Shown here one piece after another: positions 1 through 11,717 of a DNA stretch of 64,000 nucleotides; position 1 is the first letter of the stretch, and each line of letters opens with the position of its first letter. Below the pieces are notes generated by a model. That model searched no databases and was not told the origin of the DNA. It saw nothing but the letters and a program-made list of their open reading frames with translations. Origin of the DNA: Macrostomum hystrix (taxonomy: Eukaryota; Platyhelminthes; Macrostomidae); NCBI GenBank assembly GCA_950097015.1, contig CATNEN010000039.1, positions 16,772,501-16,836,500 of the forward strand. Reading direction: 5' to 3'. The position numbers and the translations under genes are program-made.

Positions 1-1
1 G

Positions 2-82
2 AGTACTTCCCCCAGCCTGCCAGGAGGTGCTGCTGCTCACGCTGCAGGCCCCACTTCGGCGGGGGCAGGCATGAACTCGGCG
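2..82 (+). CDS. Possible upstream coding exon of the nuclear receptor (partial)
   Basis: Bases 2-82 are open in one frame and encode a Ser/Pro/Gly/Ala-rich stretch ending in Met-Asn-Ser-Ala. A strong donor (GTAAGT) follows at 83. The exon ends in phase 0, and joining it to the acceptor before 2279 enters the frame of the next receptor exon without a stop (four codons before the Met at 2291). Low-complexity N-terminal A/B regions of this kind are common in nuclear receptors. This is inference: the exon could instead be 5' UTR, or belong to another gene. If real, the protein starts outside the window and the Met at 2291 is internal or an alternative start. Confidence 0.4.
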
Positions 83-2278
83 GTAAGTCGACTGCCTGTT
101 AGCCGACGCCGGTGGCACTGTACTGCCTGAGGCCTTGTCTAATCGCGCGCTCAGGCCTAGAAACATGTCTTCTACGCCTAGCTCTAACTCTGGCATATAT
201 TGTTGTTGTTGTTGCGTTTGTTATTGAAGTGCGTAAATGTGAACTATTATGAAGACAAAGAACGCATTTTTTCAGTGCCGATGCTGCGAATTAATGATTG
301 CTGCTCATTCACAGTTTCCATATGCCAAATATAACTATTTTAATATAGGCATCTATGCTTGACTTTAGTACCTTTTTTTATTCTTTACCTATCACAAAAA
401 TTATTTTTTTTGCAAAATTAAAAGTGCAAAGTGCAACATATACTTTTTTAATGACAAGAAAATATACAAAGTAAAAATCTTTTCGATATATTATAATGAC
501 AGACTTTATTTATTTTAGTTTTTTCCACTAATAATGGTTTTAATTTTTCTATTTTGACAAAATGTTTTTGTCTTACTTTGCTTAAGCACATCGGCATTAA
601 TTTGACAAGGGTGCTTTTGGTGTATTATTGTAAAAGATGACCTACCACTCGCAGTCAATATTCACTCCATGCTCGAGGACCAGTTTATTAAGGCGCTAAA
701 AACACTTTTCGCGTGTTATCCCCTCTAACGGTACACGAAGTAGTTAGGCCTATACAAAATTTGAATAAATGGCGCTAGCCCAATTGTTGTCATAATTATA
801 AAGTAAACTGTCGTTTAATTTACAGGTTAGTCTAGACTGTTGTATTGGGTCTTGACTAACGAGAAAGCATTAAATATTCAACTTGGTGTTCTTACTTCTT
901 ATTTGAGTTTTCTAATCTCTTAACTTAACTAGTAATAAATTATGTTCATATAGCTATAATAAATAGTAGGCCTATGGTATATATGTGTAAATATATATAG
1001 TGTCTGTGCGTATATAGCTTTTTACATAAAAATATTAAATAGCTCTCTATTGATTAGGCTCTAATTAGAGCTAAATATAATTGCTAGCTTAAATAAAATT
1101 GAAGGCCATTCCTCATTGCTATTTTACTCATATTTAATTAATTATGTTTTTAGACTACTAGGCCCTACGCCGCCCTAGTCACTTTTTCATGCACTAGTTA
1201 AGACTACAATGTATTTCGAATTTAAATAAAATACAAAAAATAAGTTTAAGATGGCAACATTGTTAGATACATTCATGTTAAAGGATTGATAATACATTTA
1301 TAATGTGACTAGCATCAGTGCAATTTTTTCTTATTTTAAGATTATGGTTATTTAGATGTTAAAAGTTCATATTTCAGCCTAAAGGGGCACACAGTTATTA
1401 ACTTGTCATTTAATGAGCTCTGGTAACTTAACTTTCAATCAATCCAAATAACCTAGTTATAAAATGGATATTCAACATGGGTTAAAAAAGGCTCCGGCCG
1501 AAATCCTCATAGGCCTATTCTAAATTGTCATATGTTGTAAAAAAAATAACAACATTATCTAAATTGTCATATTGTCCACATTGGACAATGTGACATTCAC
1601 AAAGTCGTCATGTTGTTATTTTATTGGCTCTGCAAACAGCTTTGTTGAAAGCATAAGCGAAGCAAAGCATACATTTTTGGCCTTGTCTCAGTTGCCTCTA
1701 CAAAAATAATGTCATTTGAGCCACTCAAAGTACATTGCACGTTACATAACATGTGCACTGAATTTCATTCAGCATGTAGCTATGTTCATGTAACTCAAAC
1801 ATGCCCTTCTATTGCTTTGTCATGATTTGCAATATTTGCATATTGCATTTGTCTGTTCATTGTGCCTACCTAACACTTTTATCGGTGCTTTTTTTATCTG
1901 GATTTACTTTTAACTGCCTTTAAATCAATTAATTGTTTGAATTATGCGTCATCAAATATTCAAATTGCATTCATAATTAAAATGAGCAATGAACAGATAG
2001 TCAAGATCGTCATATTAAATTGAATATTGCGACACTTTTGTTCCTATTGTCATCATCATATGATGTTTTAGAATATGACGATTTGATCTGTAGGCAGTAT
2101 CTGGTTGGCAGTACCTAGTCTGTGGACTTAACAGCCATGTGCAGCCTTTGATGCAAATCTTCACCCCTATATCTGCTTGTTCCAAATAGACAAAAACTGA
2201 ATTCAAATTCAACAAATTTCAGCTTTTTTAGGTCAAATTGAGTATTCAAACAAGCAGCTTTAGATTTGAATTCATCAG
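83..2278 (+). other. AT-rich intron or upstream region of the nuclear receptor
   Basis: No coding sequence is recognised. It contains a short hairpin at 1565-1595 (14-base arms with one mismatch, 3-base loop) and, near 2115-2150, a decayed match to the 3' part of the SINE at 50590-50880. The 3' boundary is an AG acceptor at 2277-2278. Confidence 0.4.
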
Positions 2279-2290
2279 ACTATCGTCACC

Positions 2291-2543
2291 ATGGCACCAC
2301 CTCCTGTTGGAGCTGTCAATTCAGGATTGTCATTAGATATTAAACAAGAAACTGGTGATAGCGATGTGGATGCCAACAGCTTTGATCATGACAATGGCCC
2401 TGTAATTGATGCAGCTAATGCAGTTGACAATCCTGCTGAACCAGATCAACGAAAGCGCCGCCCGCAATCCGACACCAAGTTGGCCAACAATGGTGATGAT
2501 AATGCTGCTGCTAAGAAGAAGTCGCGCCTAATGTCTTCTAAAG

Positions 2544-2589
<46 letters not shown>

Positions 2590-4987
2590 CATAATTGGGG
2601 AGGCCCAGATTTGTTCTGTCTGCGGTGACTATGCATCAGGCTTTCATTACTCCGCTCTCACCTGTGAGGCCTGCAAGAGCTTCTTCAAGCGCACTGTTCA
2701 AGGTGACGCCTTCTTTTTGCAAAAAGATAAAACATTTTCTTTTTTCCGTGTCTGCCCAAACATTCAACCAATCGTCTCATGAAAGCACAGAACACGGGCT
2801 AACATAGTATTCACTCAATCCAATGAGAGAACCCTACTCTAGATTTTCTCCCTTGTCTAATCCGTATGATATTTCCAATGCTCTTTATTAATTTATCCAA
2901 CACAGACAAACACGAGTATACCTGTTCGGGCAATTTCGAGTGTCCGGTTAGCAAGTCGATGCGCAAGTCGTGCCAGTATTGTCGCTTTCAAAAGTGCTTG
3001 CGCAATGGAATGCTGCCGCAAGGTAACCTGCTGACTTTTGTCACTTATAAATACTCAGATTCCATTTAGAATCTTACTATTAACTCTGATTCTATTTAAA
3101 ATCTTCCCAGATACTCCGATTCCACCCAGAATTGGTCTCAGAAACTCAGATTCCATCCAGAATCGTCTCAGAAACTCCGATTCCATCCAGAATCGTCCCA
3201 GAAACTCAGATTCCATCTAGAATCGTCCCAGACACTCAGATTCCCTCCAGAATCGTCCCAGAAACTCAGATTCCATCCAGAATCGTCCCAGACACTCAGA
3301 TTCCCTCCAGAATCGTCCCAGAAACTCAGATTCCCTCCAGAATCGTCCCAGAAACTCAGATTCCATCCAGAATCGTCCCAGACACTCAGATTCCATCTAG
3401 AATCGTCCCAGTACTCCGATTTCTGCCTGATGTCGGCGATCATTTTTGTTCTCCAGACGTGCGCATGGATCGGACCCGGGGCGGTCGTAAAAAGTGCAAG
3501 CGCACTTCCCGCGAGCAATTCGACCAGCTGGTGGAGAAGATCGGCGTTAACGAGGCTGTCGCCGCTTCGCCTGCCGCTTTCTCGCCGCCATCCCGCGGTC
3601 CGCAGACGCCGCGCAGTCAGGCGACGAAGCTGTCGTCAAGCTCAACGGCCGTGTCCTTGCCCATCGCGTCGCCCCAGTCAGCCACCGACCGCAGCGTAGC
3701 GGATCCTTTGGACAGCTTTATTCGCGAGGCTCTGGCCAGCGATCTGATTTGCCGGCCACTGCAGGTTATTCCGACCCCAATGTCACACTCCGAGATGCAG
3801 GAAGGCCTCAGGTGAGAATTCTGAGACTACTGGGCGAGCATAGTTTTAACCTACTTCTAATCTGGTATTGGTTGAGACCATTGTGATGACCAACTTGCAA
3901 TCAGTTGAGACCATTGTGATGACCAACTCGCAATCAGTTGAGACCATTGTGATGACCAACTTGCAATCAGTTAAGACCATTGTGATGACCAACTTGCAAT
4001 CAGTTGATACCATTGTGATGACCAACTTGCAATCAGTAGGGATCATTGCAATGACCCACTTGAAATCAGTAAGGATCATTGCAATGACCTACATGAAATC
4101 AGTAAGGATCATTGCAATGACCTACTTGAAATCAGTAAGGACCATTGCAATGACCTACTTGAAATCAGTAAGGATCATTGCAATGACCTACATGAAATCA
4201 GTAAGGATCATTGCAATGACCTACATGAAATCAGTAAGGATCATTGCAATGACCCACTTAAAATCTTTCAGGTCCATTCTGATAAAGTTTAACTTATTGT
4301 ACCAGTAGAGCTATTTTGAATTGCTGGTATTAGCAGTTTACCTCGCCTTATCCTCTCGTGCAGGCAGTGGTTCGAGCGCGGTTTAGAATCAGTGCTAGCC
4401 TGGAGTAATTCTCTTCGCTGCCTAGACGTGCTTCAACTGCACGATCGGGTCACCCTACTCACAAAGAACTGGTTCGCTGTGCTGCTCATGGACACTCTGG
4501 CCCGCTCTCTGCCCTTCGACGGTGGAATTCATTTCGCAGCCAACCTGACAATGCGACCAGCCGACGCTGCTCTAGCCCAGATGCCATCCGACTTCTTCAG
4601 CACAGTTCACGGCATGTTCCAATCCTTAGATCAGCTGCAACTGGAGCGCAGCGAGTTGTCAATCTTGAAACTGCTGGCCCTATTCGATCACAGCATCGTT
4701 GACGACATGGACGTCATCTGTCGTACTGAGTCTCTGCGCAGCTCGGCCCTTCGCGCAATCTTTCGGGTCTCCTCTGCTAAACTGCGAGCCGCTGAAGACT
4801 CGGACGCGTGCGATCTGTACGTGAGCAAACTGCTGCTTAGACAGGGATTTTGTGTTAATCTCAAGATGGGCCTGGAGTCCTGGCACACACTGGAACCTCC
4901 GACCCCTATCCGATGCGCCGAGATTATCGGCGCCTGCCTTGGCATCCCCTGCCCCACACCGGAGCCTGATTATCAGCAGATGATGTT

Positions 4988-5023
<36 letters not shown>

Positions 5024-5276
5024 GTGCAGTCCTGAGGATGATGCTACCAGCACAGACTCCTGTCCTGATCAGTTTCGCAGCCGAGTGTATTATAAAAATA
5101 TGCGGGTGGGTAGCAATGGCCCGCCAACTCCAGGCCAGAGTCAGGGGAACTGGTTCCATCAGCAGCAGCAGCAACAACCAAGGCAACAGCAGCAGCAGCC
5201 AGAGCAGCACGAACAAAACCCGGATCAATATCATCTACTGAACGACTGTCAGATTGGCAGTATCAATTTTGATTGA
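2291..5276 (+). CDS. Nuclear receptor, ERR/NR3-like
   Basis: Ligand-type nuclear receptor transcription factor. Exons inferred here: 2279-2702 (Met at 2291), 2906-3022, 3457-3811 and 4364-5276. All junctions are GT-AG and the frame holds through every one, giving 598 aa. Residues 1-107 hold an acidic/basic region and a poly-Ala run. The DNA-binding domain spans about 108-173, with both C4 zinc fingers, P-box CEACKS and a second finger ending CRFQKC. The following T/A-box motif DRTRGGRKK resembles ERR (NR3B), and more weakly NR5. The ligand-binding domain lies at about 295-485, with a recognisable DxVTLL-type helix 3-5 region. The helix 12 candidate RCAEIIG keeps the Glu of AF-2. The tail is Gln-rich (poly-Q from about 5000). 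Two introns carry private minisatellites. Membership of the superfamily is certain from the DBD; the subfamily is a judgement. Confidence 0.9.
3050..3420 (+). repeat. Minisatellite, 30-bp unit, intron 3 of the nuclear receptor
   Basis: About 12 tandem copies of a 30-bp unit containing CAGATTCCATCCAGAATCGT. Point variants such as CCATCC/CCCTCC and AAACT/ACACT alternate. The unit length is divisible by three, so it yields spurious open frames on both strands. The array ends about 40 bp before the acceptor of the next exon. Confidence 0.95.
3866..4275 (+). repeat. Minisatellite, 33-bp unit, intron 4 of the nuclear receptor
   Basis: About 12 copies of a 33-bp unit with core ACCATTGTGATGACCAACTT. 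The left copies read CCATTGTGATGACC and the right copies TCATTGCAATGACC, so the array has two homogenised halves. The TCATTGCAATGA core is close to palindromic. The period is divisible by three and produces false reading frames. Confidence 0.95.
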
Positions 5277-6364
5277 TTTTTTATCGCGTTGATTTTTTAT
5301 TGAAGCGTTGCAGGTTCATGACTGACGCGTTTATTGATTGATTGGTTGACTGGCGTTTTTTGACGCTTTGATTGATTGATAGACGCGTTGATTAATTGAT
5401 TGTTTGACGAGTTGATTATTTGATTGATTAATTGATAGATACATTGGTGTGTTTATTGAAGCGTTAAAATGGTCGTTTAATAGGATGCGCTGCTCCTGTT
5501 CGTCTTTTTTCACACAAAAATTAGCAGTTTGTGGCTTCAGTTGAAACATTCTTCTTTTGTTTAAATCTCTTGTTCTATGCCATGATTCGCAGGATATCAA
5601 AGAAATATTATTTTAAACAAAACTTCTTAACCTGTCTATCAGACAGGTCCTGTCTTTGCTTTTTTAGCTGCTCATCCGTCAAGGCCAGAAAGATTATTAA
5701 AAAAATTTTATTAACTTCAATTGGCTGTGCTACAATACCTACGTATACATGTTCATCAGCGCGATCTTAAAATTGTCTAGAACACCGCGACAGTGGTGTC
5801 ATAGAAGTTGATTTTCCTGATTATTTCATTTATTTCACGCTTCATCTGTTACTGGACTGGCAGTAGTATGTGCCCAGGCCTCAACTAAGGCAAGGCTATA
5901 CTAATGTCTATAGTTAGTTTTTTAATTATGTTCTAACACTTGCCAGTCATAAATCTTTTTTTTCAAAAGAAGTGTCAAAAGATGAAATTTCAATATTTCA
6001 ATTTCAATTTTAGCCGTGTCAATCATCTCCATATCCCCAGATTTCATCAAAATCCTATTTTTCGTTTTTCCTAATCCAAAAAATCGCGTTTAATTTCTAC
6101 CGAAATAAATTTTCTTTTCTTGCTACTGTAAGTAGAAATGCTTGATAAATACTGACTAATTCTGCGTCATTATTTTACCATTTGCGAAGCTATAATTTTA
6201 CTTTAGGACATTTTTGGTTAACCCGCTTGTACATGTCTGTAGATATTGTTTGTTTGCTCTTAAATATATTCTTGTCTGTGCCGACCACGAGTTTTGTTTT
6301 CGATTTCTTCACTTTATTAGCATCTTACCTTCCTCGTGAAATAAACTCATCTATTCGCCTTTGT
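5277..6364. other. 3' flank of the nuclear receptor, no gene seen
   Basis: 5275-5465 holds loose repeats of a TTGATTGATTGA-type sequence with GACGCGTT interruptions. The rest is AT-rich with no recognisable coding region. Confidence 0.5.
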
Positions 6365-6815
6365 CTCACCTTGTTAGATTTTCCCAGTCTCATTTCCTAA
6401 ATGTTGTTAAATTATCCCAGTCTCATTTCCTAAATGTTGTTAAATCATCCCAGTCTCATTTCCTAAATGTTGTTTTATTATCCCAGTCTCATTTCCTAAA
6501 TGTTGTTATATTATCCCAGTCTCATTTCCTAAATGTTGTTAGATTATCCCAATCTCCTTTCCCAAATGTTGTTATATTATCCCACTCTCCTGTCCCAAAT
6601 ATTGTTAGATTATCCCAATCTCCTTTCCCAAATGTTGTTAGATTATCCCAATCTCCTGTCCCATATGTTGTTAGATTATCCCAATCTCCTGTCCCATATG
6701 TTGTTAGATTATCCCACTCTCCTGTCCCAAATGTTGTTAGATTATCCCACTCTCCTTCCCCATATGTTGTTAGATTATCCCAATCTTCTTCCCCATATGT
6801 TGTTAGATTATCCTA
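6365..6815 (+). repeat. Minisatellite, 33-bp unit
   Basis: About 14 copies of a 33-bp unit of the form TCCCAGTCTCATTTCCTAAA plus TGTTGTTAGATTA. Left copies carry ATTTCCTAAA and right copies drift to CTGTCCCATA, so the array is polarised. It lies between the nuclear receptor and the NR2C2AP-like exon, possibly in an intron of the latter. Confidence 0.95.
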
Positions 6816-6825
6816 CTTATTCTAA

Positions 6826-7451
6826 ATCTGTTTTTCATAATCTTGTTGCTACATTATTTCCTGTTGAGTTTTCTCTTCCTCGCGTTGATTATCTCCTATT
6901 ACACCATCTAAATGTTTATCTGTTTCGTTTCCGAGCGGAATGCCACCGAAGAGCAGGTTTTTACCTTTTCCATTCATTATTTCTCAACTGCCGAACCCAT
7001 TTTCCTTATAATATTCAATAATTATTTGCCTTCTGTCTCTGATATCAATACCTGTTTGTTAAGACTAAATGTAGTTTGAAATGAAGGCAGTTTTTGTCAG
7101 TTAGTTTGTTGTTTATAATAACTTTTACTGAGTGTGTTGCTTGTATCGGCGCAAATTTTCTGTGTATATTTTTAGCAGATATTTATTATTGATACATTAG
7201 TAAACTTACTGGTAACCTACATTTTTTTGTTAAAAAAGAGTTTAGCTTTTTGTCATGCACCAACACTGCTTATTGACTCTAAGAATTTCTGTGAAAAATA
7301 ATTCAGCTTTTGTCTTCTTTGATTTGTTTATTTATTTGATTCTATAGGCGCTGGTACGTGGTGGGTAAACGGCGGGAGTAACTATCTATTAGATTGCATA
7401 AGAGATTGACTCGTTATATAACAAAGTGACGCGAATATTTCATTTTATCAG
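6826..7451. other. Spacer or intron upstream of the NR2C2AP-like exon
   Basis: No clear coding exon could be assigned here. The first exon of the NR2C2AP-like gene must lie here or further left, because the exon at 7452 has no Met before the conserved domain. The segment ends in an acceptor TTTTATCAG. Confidence 0.4.
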
Positions 7452-7907
7452 CTGGCCTCCTCAACCGCCAACCCTTCGGATCTGCTGACACACCTGGCAG
7501 CTGTTCGCGTCAGCTCCGTGTTAAATCGGAACAATGCCGAGTTTGGCAAGCGTCACCTAACTGACGGCAATCCGGACACCTGCTGGAACTCGGACCAAGG
7601 CGCCGGACAATGGATTGAACTGGCCCTAACTGGGCCCTGCCGCCTATTAGATCTTCGCCTGCAGTTCCAAGGTGGCTTCTCTGGCACTCGCTGCCTCTTG
7701 ACAAGCTGCGGCGCCGCCGACGATGCTGTTCAACTGGCTGACCTGCGGCTAAATGACTGCAGCCAGGTGCAAACTCTAAAAATTCCGTCGCCTGACAGTT
7801 TGCCGGCCGTGGATCGGGTTCGAATCTGTTTCTTGGAAACGGCTGATCCGTTTGGGCGCGTAACTGTCTATCAGCTTGGCGGCAGCGTGCTGCCTGCTGA
7901 TAGTTGA
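7452..7907 (+). CDS. NR2C2AP-like protein, discoidin-type domain (3' exon, start missing)
   Basis: Small beta-sandwich protein of the F5/8 type C/discoidin fold that matches the nuclear receptor 2C2-associated protein family, which in vertebrates binds the orphan receptor TR4. The exon opens after an AG acceptor at 7450-7451 and is in frame from 7452 to the TGA at 7905-7907 (151 codons). Family landmarks in order: VSSVLNRN, FGKRHLTDG, TCWNSDQG, LQFQGGFSG and a C-terminal FGRVTVYQLGG. About 20 residues precede the conserved VSSVLNRN, so only a short N-terminus is missing; that exon was not located. An AATAAA at 7980 could serve as poly(A) signal. It lies next to a nuclear receptor gene, which may be coincidence. 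Confidence 0.85.
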   Translation: MASSTANPSDLLTHLAAVRVSSVLNRNNAEFGKRHLTDGNPDTCWNSDQGAGQWIELALTGPCRLLDLRLQFQGGFSGTRCLLTSCGAADDAVQLADLRLNDCSQVQTLKIPSPDSLPAVDRVRICFLETADPFGRVTVYQLGGSVLPADS

Positions 7908-7979
7908 TTTTATAATTTCGTTTAAAAAAGCGCGTCGCATTTTCGGAATGACTATTATCCATTGTTAGATTGCCAGTCA

Positions 7980-7985
7980 AATAAA
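7980..7985 (+). terminator. Candidate poly(A) signal of the NR2C2AP-like gene
   Basis: AATAAA lies 72 bp after the stop codon on the same strand. Confidence 0.45.
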
Positions 7986-9671
7986 AAATAGTGAATATGT
8001 GCATTGATAGTGCCTAGACAGCTTAAATGTAAAATGAAAAGCTAACTTAGCATCCTTAATCATTAGCGTCCTGTCAGGTTGGTTCGCTTTTTAATTTCAA
8101 ACCAAGTATTAATTTAAAATTAAAAAGCTTATCGCCATTTTGATTACCAAGTTACATAATAAAGCACAAAGGCAATAAAAGCCTAAAGGCAATCGACTTT
8201 ATTAAACTCTTTAAAAAACTACGGAATTTCGATACGTTTTTACTTGCCTACAACGCATGACGCGATCGGAAGGATATTGTTGTTTGAGGCAGCGTGGCCA
8301 AAAATAGAACGGAGCACTGGGTATAGAAGGTTGGAAAAAACGCGATCCCTCCAAAGGCATGTGCGCACTAATATATATTTTAGTCAGTCAGAGCAAACAA
8401 CAACCGATAGACCGACACCCAGTCAATCAAAACGCTCCACGCACACTCTAAGGCGGCATGCAAGCCGCATGCACAACAGATATGCAAAGGAATGAGAATT
8501 TAGTTCGTCACGCCAGTTCACTCTGTCGAGCTGAGATCAGTACTTTGATCGGTATTTGTAAGGAAAGCATGCATTAGAATTAAAGGAAAGAATTCCCTGT
8601 AATTAGGAATCGGAGTTTATTTTATCGAATGATGATTTGCGTAATAACCCGTCAAATCCGGACACTATATTAAAAAATGTATGAATCTAGACATAATAAA
8701 AAAAACGAAAGCTTATAATACGGCTTGACTTTGTAGTTAACGTCTTATTATTTAATTTTACAATAAAATTGGCATGTATATCTAGACATGTTTGTCTCGG
8801 CGACTAAGGTACGCGGTAACTTAAAAATAACGAGGAAGCTCAATTTTTAGAACCTTGTTAAACAGCAGTCGTTTTGTATCCGTATTTTTTACTTTCACAA
8901 AATCTTCCCATGTATTTTGCTGGAATTCTGGAACCAGCTTTCGTACTAACTTATATTTTATGTGTAATTGTAACATGTTTTTACTGTTTTTCTTCAAATA
9001 CGTCACTGTAAACCCTCCATATAAGAGGATAAGACAATTAATAGACCTAGAATTTTTTAATATGTCAAATTGTTTTGTCTAAATTATGGTCTAGAAACTT
9101 TTATCATAAAACCAGCAAGATGACTATTATAAGGCAAGGCTAAAATAACCGATTTAATAGTAGAGCCTGATTGGCCTGATTGAAATCCATGCTAATAATA
9201 AGTAATTAGATGTACCTAAATATTAAAGCCAAATATTTTATAGAACCCTAGCTTACTTTTATTGCCTTCTTTGCATTTTCATACAATCTGCATGCATCTA
9301 AGTGTATAAATATTGATGCTATAACCCAGTTTAATTTAATTTTTATTCAGAAGGAAAAATATAAAGTGACTGTAGGCTTCACTTGTTTAAAATGCAACTA
9401 ATGTCAAATCTGTATGTCAGAAGACTCAATTAGGCCTATATCAGAGACAAAATAGCTAGGTTGTACTTTAATGCCTAATCATTTAAGCTCTTAATTTTTC
9501 TTTGTATTTCAAATATTCTATAAGCAAGTAACAAATAAAAAATGAATCTTTAAAAATTGTGCCATATCTATACTTACACTGTCTCTTAAACTTGTTAAAT
9601 AAATTTGCCAATCATGCTTTGCACTGTTGTTTTAACATAGAAAGCAAGGGCTCTGTTATTAGTTCAATAGG
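7986..9671. other. AT-rich intergenic region, no gene seen
   Basis: Only short, non-conserved open frames occur. No RNA gene or transposon end is recognised. Confidence 0.5.
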
Positions 9672-10317
9672 TTAGGGTAATATATCATCAACCAAACAAG
9701 AATGTGCATTTTTTACTTCAAACCTAAGCTTTAGATTTTCTATTTAAGATATGATGATAAATCAAAAGCCAAGTTATAGAAAACAGTTACATCTTTCTAA
9801 AAAGTATCTGCTTTTGCTATTTTGTCAAATAGAAAAAAGCTATTCCTGCTTTTCATCTAAAACCAAACAATGATTTTCATGTATCTTCAAACCAAATAGA
9901 GAATTTGATGTTTGGTTTTACAATTTGAGTGAGTGGTTTGATCTTATTTTAAGGAGTGAACTATCATGAATTATGTCATTTGAAAGCATTTTTCGTGCTC
10001 TATAAATAACTGCATTTATGGTCATTTATTTGGCAAGCAACCACATCCAATCTTCGTCTAAAGTACATACTGAAAAAATGTTGTCAAAAGGTATGCTTTT
10101 GCAATAAAAAATTCTACTGAAACATTAATATCTTTCTTTCTTCTTAATGCTTTATTGCTCCTCATGCCTTAGCTTGTAGATAATTTCTTTGACTTTCAAA
10201 TTAGTTGTTCTGTGAAACACAATAGCTTGTTTCTGTCTTGCACGAGACCATGGAAGGAGTCAAAATTCTTGTTTGGTTTTGAAGATACACTGTTCGGTTG
10301 ATGATGCATTACCCTAA
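9672..10317. mobile_element. MITE-like element with about 27-bp terminal inverted repeats
   Basis: The left end starts TTAGGGTAATATATCATCAA. The reverse complement of the right end starts TTAGGGTAATGCATCATCAA. The ends agree at about 24 of 27 positions. The 646-bp interior is AT-rich and non-coding, with several copies of the motif CAAACCAAA in both orientations. No convincing target-site duplication was found, so the superfamily is open. Confidence 0.6.
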
Positions 10318-10375
10318 TGTTAAAAAACAGCTCAGGGTAACTATTTTGTTTTAAAATTACTCATAATCCAGTAAT

Positions 10376-10536
10376 TGTTAAGTTGGAACAAGCCAGACAT
10401 TTAGGCACTCAAAACTCTTAAGACCCAAGTTGGCCAAAGTGAGAATTATATATTGTCACAGGATACAAGTTGAAATGTACACTTAGGCAATGTACAGTGT
10501 GGCATGTGCATAGAGCAAGTTAGCATATTGATTTAA
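10376..10536 (-). repeat. gypsy-1 left LTR (truncated by Helitron insertion)
   Basis: It aligns with 14735-14895 and starts with TG. Homology stops at GATTTAAT, where a Helitron 5' terminus begins. The remainder of the LTR to the right of the insertion could not be matched and may be lost. Confidence 0.85.
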
Positions 10537-10680
10537 TCTTTCTATATACTAAAAATGAAAATCTTGTTTGTATGTTTGCAATCAACTAGCTCCCAAACGG
10601 CTTAACCGATTTTCACAATTCCTTCGCTAAAAGATCACAAATTGGCTGGATTCGAATCGAATCACTGAGTCGAGCTGGAT
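10537..10680 (+). mobile_element. Truncated non-autonomous Helitron in the gypsy-1 LTR
   Basis: It begins TC and carries TATATACTAAAAATGAAAAT, then GCAATCAACTAGCTCCCAAA. These are the 5' end and subterminal block of the Helitron repeat units found in arrays at 14951-16692 and 28052-30823, here in the opposite orientation. Similarity fades after about 140 bp, and no 3' hairpin or CTAG end is present. Confidence 0.75.
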
Positions 10681-10781
10681 TAATAACATTGGCAACAATG
10701 ATACAAACAATGCACTTTAAATTCAATGGAATGATGCCATGCAACATAAGGGTTCAAACGCTCTATCAGTGCAATCAAACT

Positions 10782-11705
10782 TTAACTGAAATCAAAATCA
10801 AACGTAAACTTCTCTTCATCACCACGTAGACTTAACTTAGATGATAGAACATAGGCTTTTTTGACGACTCGGCCACGCATTGTCCTGTACGGTTCAGCTG
10901 GCTGCACGGAGGCCGGCTGCTTGGAGGCCGGCTGCACGGAGGTCGGCTGCACGGAGGCCTGCTGCTCAGCTTCGTCGTTGTCACAATGGAGAGCCTCGCT
11001 TAATGGCACACCCACCTTTCGAGGCCTGATGAAGCGGCGATTCCTTCTGAGCAGCTGACCAGTCTCGGTTCGAACCCAGTACGATCTTGGACAATTCTCC
11101 AGCTCGCTGTCGATCTCAGCCGCCACCCTGTCACGACGACCTCGTTGGAGCCAGACCAGATCGCCAGCAGCTAATCTCCTTAATGGCCGAGCTCCTCGGT
11201 TGTACAATTGTGCTGCACGATTGCGCTCCTTCTCAAAGGCCTCGATGCTTGAGTGTAGATGAATTTCCTTTGGCCGCAAGTCCAGAACCGTTGCGGGCAA
11301 GTCGCACCGAAGCTTACGACCGAATGCCATCTCAGCTGGACTCAGAAAGCCGCTGCCGACTGGCGTGTTACGGTAGTGAAGCAATGCCAGCTCCAGGTTC
11401 TGTCCGGTCTCTGAGCACTTCTTCAGCATGTTCTTTGCAGTTTGCACGTAGCGTTCTGCTCTTCCATTTGATTGCGGGTACGTCGGACTTGAAGTTCGGT
11501 GCTCGACCTTGAATTCTATCTTCATCTGTCGAAATTCCCGAGCGGAAAACTGCGGAGCTCGAACAGGTCTGTTGAACAATTTTGGAATGGGAAGTCCGGC
11601 ATATCCACAGTCATCAGCGTCTCCTTGGACTGGGTTCTCATATTTCGCTAACATGACTCGCTGTCGGTGACAACCTGCTCTACACAGTTCCGCATTCCTG
11701 GCCAA
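10782..11705 (-). pseudogene. gypsy-1 integrase remnant
   Basis: Minus-strand frame with the C-terminal half of a retroviral-type integrase core: SPTYPQSNGRAERYVQTAK carries the catalytic Glu region, and HYRNTPVGSGFLSPAEMAFG is the typical downstream segment. The N-terminal zinc finger and the two catalytic Asp segments are missing or out of frame, so it cannot encode an active enzyme. The tail holds several Gln-Pro-Ala-Ser-Val repeats. It continues from the RNase H piece after a frame break near 11710. Confidence 0.8.
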
Positions 11706-11717
11706 TAGAAATAGTCC

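Noticed and set aside
3132-3420. Open frame of repeated Ile-Pro-Ser-Arg units upstream of a receptor exon
   Set aside because: It is the 30-bp intron minisatellite read in frame; the period is divisible by three and the other strand is open too.
3868-4308. 146-codon repetitive frame
   Set aside because: Translation of the 33-bp intron array, bounded by a clear donor and acceptor of the receptor gene.
4680-5234. Leu-rich minus-strand frame
   Set aside because: Antisense shadow of the poly-Gln region of the receptor.
6903-6965. Short first exon for the NR2C2AP-like gene (ATG followed by a GT donor near 6955)
   Set aside because: Its phase does not match the exon at 7452 without a further unsupported micro-exon.
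6361-7021. Repetitive Ser/His and Leu/Tyr-rich frames
   Set aside because: The 33-bp minisatellite in two frames; no unique coding sequence beyond it except chance extension.
8244-8495. 83-codon basic frame after the NR2C2AP-like gene
   Set aside because: No domain resemblance, no start context, and composition like the surrounding spacer.
9672-9690. Telomeric repeat
   Set aside because: A single TTAGGG at a TIR start; no tandem TTAGGG units.
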